In this document: positions 5,501-5,984 of the stretch, one piece after another
Layout of the letters: the number at the start of each line of letters is the position of its first letter
Position numbering within the stretch: position 1 is the stretch's first letter
Source: Clostridia bacterium
GTDB taxonomy: Bacteria; Bacillota; Clostridia; UBA1381
Direction: 5' to 3'
Length of the DNA stretch: 5,984 nucleotides
NCBI GenBank assembly: GCA_017521775.1
Contig: JAFXBO010000019.1
Coordinates: forward strand, 1-5,984
Position numbers and translations under genes: made by a program
The notes under the pieces: model-generated
Told to the model about the DNA's origin: nothing
What the model saw: only the letters and a program-made list of their open reading frames with translations
The model's database searches: none

Positions 5501-5984
5501 TTGGTGTATAACCCCTTCTTTTCATAGTCATATCCAATAAAGCCCGTGGGAACTAAAATACCTATTAGGTTGTTTTCTATGGAGTTCCTATACAACTCCT
5601 CATAAATGGGTTTTACATCCCCCCACAGTTCATCTAAAAAACTCTCCATCTCTGCTTTTGATATTTCAATGGCTGCTCTCTTGGCTTCCTCTTCTTTTGC
5701 CTTATGAGCCTGTTCTGCTCGCTTGGTCTGCTCATAAAAATATCTTGATAATCTGTACTTGTCTTTTCCCTTTTCTCCCTCAGGCAGTTCCTCTGAATAC
5801 TGACTATCTAATTCATACTCCTTGCTATTCAATCCTCTGTTAGGTAACAGACCTAATTCGGTTCGCTCTGGTTTTAAGTCTGCAAAGATTTCAAATGGAA
5901 CTCCTAATTCCTGCAAAGACTTTGTAACAGCCTTTTTGGAATCTATCTGTTCAAATTCACTTGTCAAATTACCTTTAACCACCA
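2515..5984 (-). CDS. Large FtsK/HerA/VirD4-class P-loop ATPase, probable conjugation protein (N-terminus not certain)
   Basis: The frame is open to the right edge. Its first possible start is GTG 5982, with no room to see an RBS, so the true N-terminus may lie outside. Numbering from that GTG gives 1155 residues. Residues about 84-125 are charged and probably coiled coil. Walker A is AGSGSGKG (384-391), with a following VM as in VirD4-type GSGKGV motifs. LDYKPD (411-416) resembles the strand after Walker A in coupling proteins. Walker B is YAIFDELQQ (513-521). ALYIGQNAD (585-593) carries a possible sensor Gln. About 815-885 is a Pro/Gln/Ser-rich disordered linker, and 890-1090 a domain I cannot assign. 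Residues about 1095-1134 form two Gly-rich hydrophobic segments around MGPWG, probably a membrane hairpin, before a basic tail ending KKRKK. This suggests a membrane-anchored DNA- or protein-pumping ATPase of a transfer system. A VirB4/TraC-like assignment is the main alternative. Confidence 0.82.
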   Translation of the reverse strand, partial: VVKGNLTSEFEQIDSKKAVTKSLQELGVPFEIFADLKPERTELGLLPNRGLNSKEYELDSQYSEELPEGEKGKDKYRLSRYFYEQTKRAEQAHKAKEEEAKRAAIEISKAEMESFLDELWGDVKPIYEELYRNSIENNLIGILVPTGFIGYDYEKKGLYTNNNVWVKNLAGAFKSVGGEGLKFHVTRKFKDLELKDLLEFNYFAEFHALNAFGIKEDGSRTRQWDTMLPIIEKRLKMIGKAFLSQADKKNITVLYNEIQKKLTNCIVIERFDRNTVISLKYKMEGIDVGFNEHFETHCTEIVGKQNCKILNSDVSQNNVNTMFGVFDAKKFAAEALFSYQAYEDLIKAGKKPTLANTVIGRNLDGTKNLYSLKSNDSRLTAIFAGSGSGKGVMTLGLLSSIVANKVPFIYLDYKPDMAEMLWEIEKDFKAKGITRTDGTECRILAIDAKADMTECAPVRGHRFGENLPDYLSEVPSTVFAVLPYLKLMQLYFLLASIRKNESNKPNFGGQMTYAIFDELQQNAIDNLANLQNTLENVEKTAKKTKKPTHSDIFAYVNKINDFIEKLGNQSGTFVNTDGRVANSRALYIGQNADYGVWMANDITASLYKKTSYRFFGRNGGTGSYAPTNAGAIKEFVNNEDTFGYWTSAVGAGQVKAIKDWKVFKAYSVLNENDFNMDDPSSSGRCTAGVLSNTKDETVREDLINNVFVMDDGNGNKVIRPEVGFLGLIKKLSGFSDNELADALSEGYEVIWKVMCKYGMNNIYPDVESYLFDASLESIYTTDEIKRGITAKKDNQPTYENVKVFDDNDATLDDDVVEDFTAPVIPSPSNGAAHPAPHKELSSQEQNCGKDVPNPYNQYPRQDTSHQGQGKPHNDSQSKQANLSWAEQRRRDTMKEWQCYTGKLKVENNPFELYKSGSKTDTLLSVKEMTKILSNDIAKHIGPPEMITHFSISAGNLLFNDIAYIPEFEESFIQSLPMVLQEKVRAGILADFFDMGTIYKFKNLECLYLDKDLAQGRARKEMGIGFRKKWSVLFKKFKYLNYIELGPGEPIIYERRNPDTGVENGFLDMFQKNPQTTYATQRNSSLMDTVWDSKPVRVITGAMGWTVGVQVVWAIASIMGPWGLVFGGLAAAGAYREYKNNPTNQSNMDVSKKRKK

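Overview
The window looks like a backbone segment of a conjugative plasmid or integrative conjugative element from a low-GC Gram-positive bacterium, most likely a gut-type Clostridia (Lachnospiraceae/Oscillospiraceae-like). The basis is A+T-rich DNA, strong AAGGAGG-type ribosome binding sites about 8 nt before starts, U-tract terminators, and a ParA plus ribbon-helix-helix partition cassette beside a large transfer-type ATPase. The host assignment is inference. All supported genes lie on the minus strand, so transcription runs from high to low coordinates.

From right to left: (1) 5984-2515, a very large P-loop ATPase of the FtsK/HerA/VirD4 class, open at the right edge, with a Pro/Gln-rich linker, an unassigned C-terminal domain and an unusual C-terminal membrane hairpin. 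(2) 2514-2347, a spacer with one 8-bp stem-loop. (3) 2346-1933, a 137-aa protein I do not recognise. (4) 1918-1605, a gene-free region packed with RNA hairpins that ends in a strong minus-strand intrinsic terminator. Inside it are two tandem 41-42-nt units that each look like half a tRNA: a 6-7-bp acceptor-like stem, a short GGT-containing linker, and a 5-bp stem with the loop TTCGATT. The two units differ in sequence at paired positions while keeping the pairs. (5) 1604-1331, A+T-rich DNA with degenerate direct repeats, a 10-bp tandem repeat and a bulged hairpin. (6) 1327-1177, six copies of a 20-bp palindromic element spaced by near-integral numbers of helical turns, directly upstream of parA. 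(7) parA, 1103-345, with its own promoter and RBS. (8) A ribbon-helix-helix protein, 341-1, cut by the left edge.

Parts 6-8 read as a complete segregation module of the type Ib style: centromere/operator array, small ParA without an N-terminal HTH, and a small RHH centromere-binding protein, probably autoregulated through sites overlapping the promoter and RBS. The ATPase suggests transfer functions to the right. The least explained part is the structured RNA region with tandem tRNA-like minihelices, for which I know no matching family.
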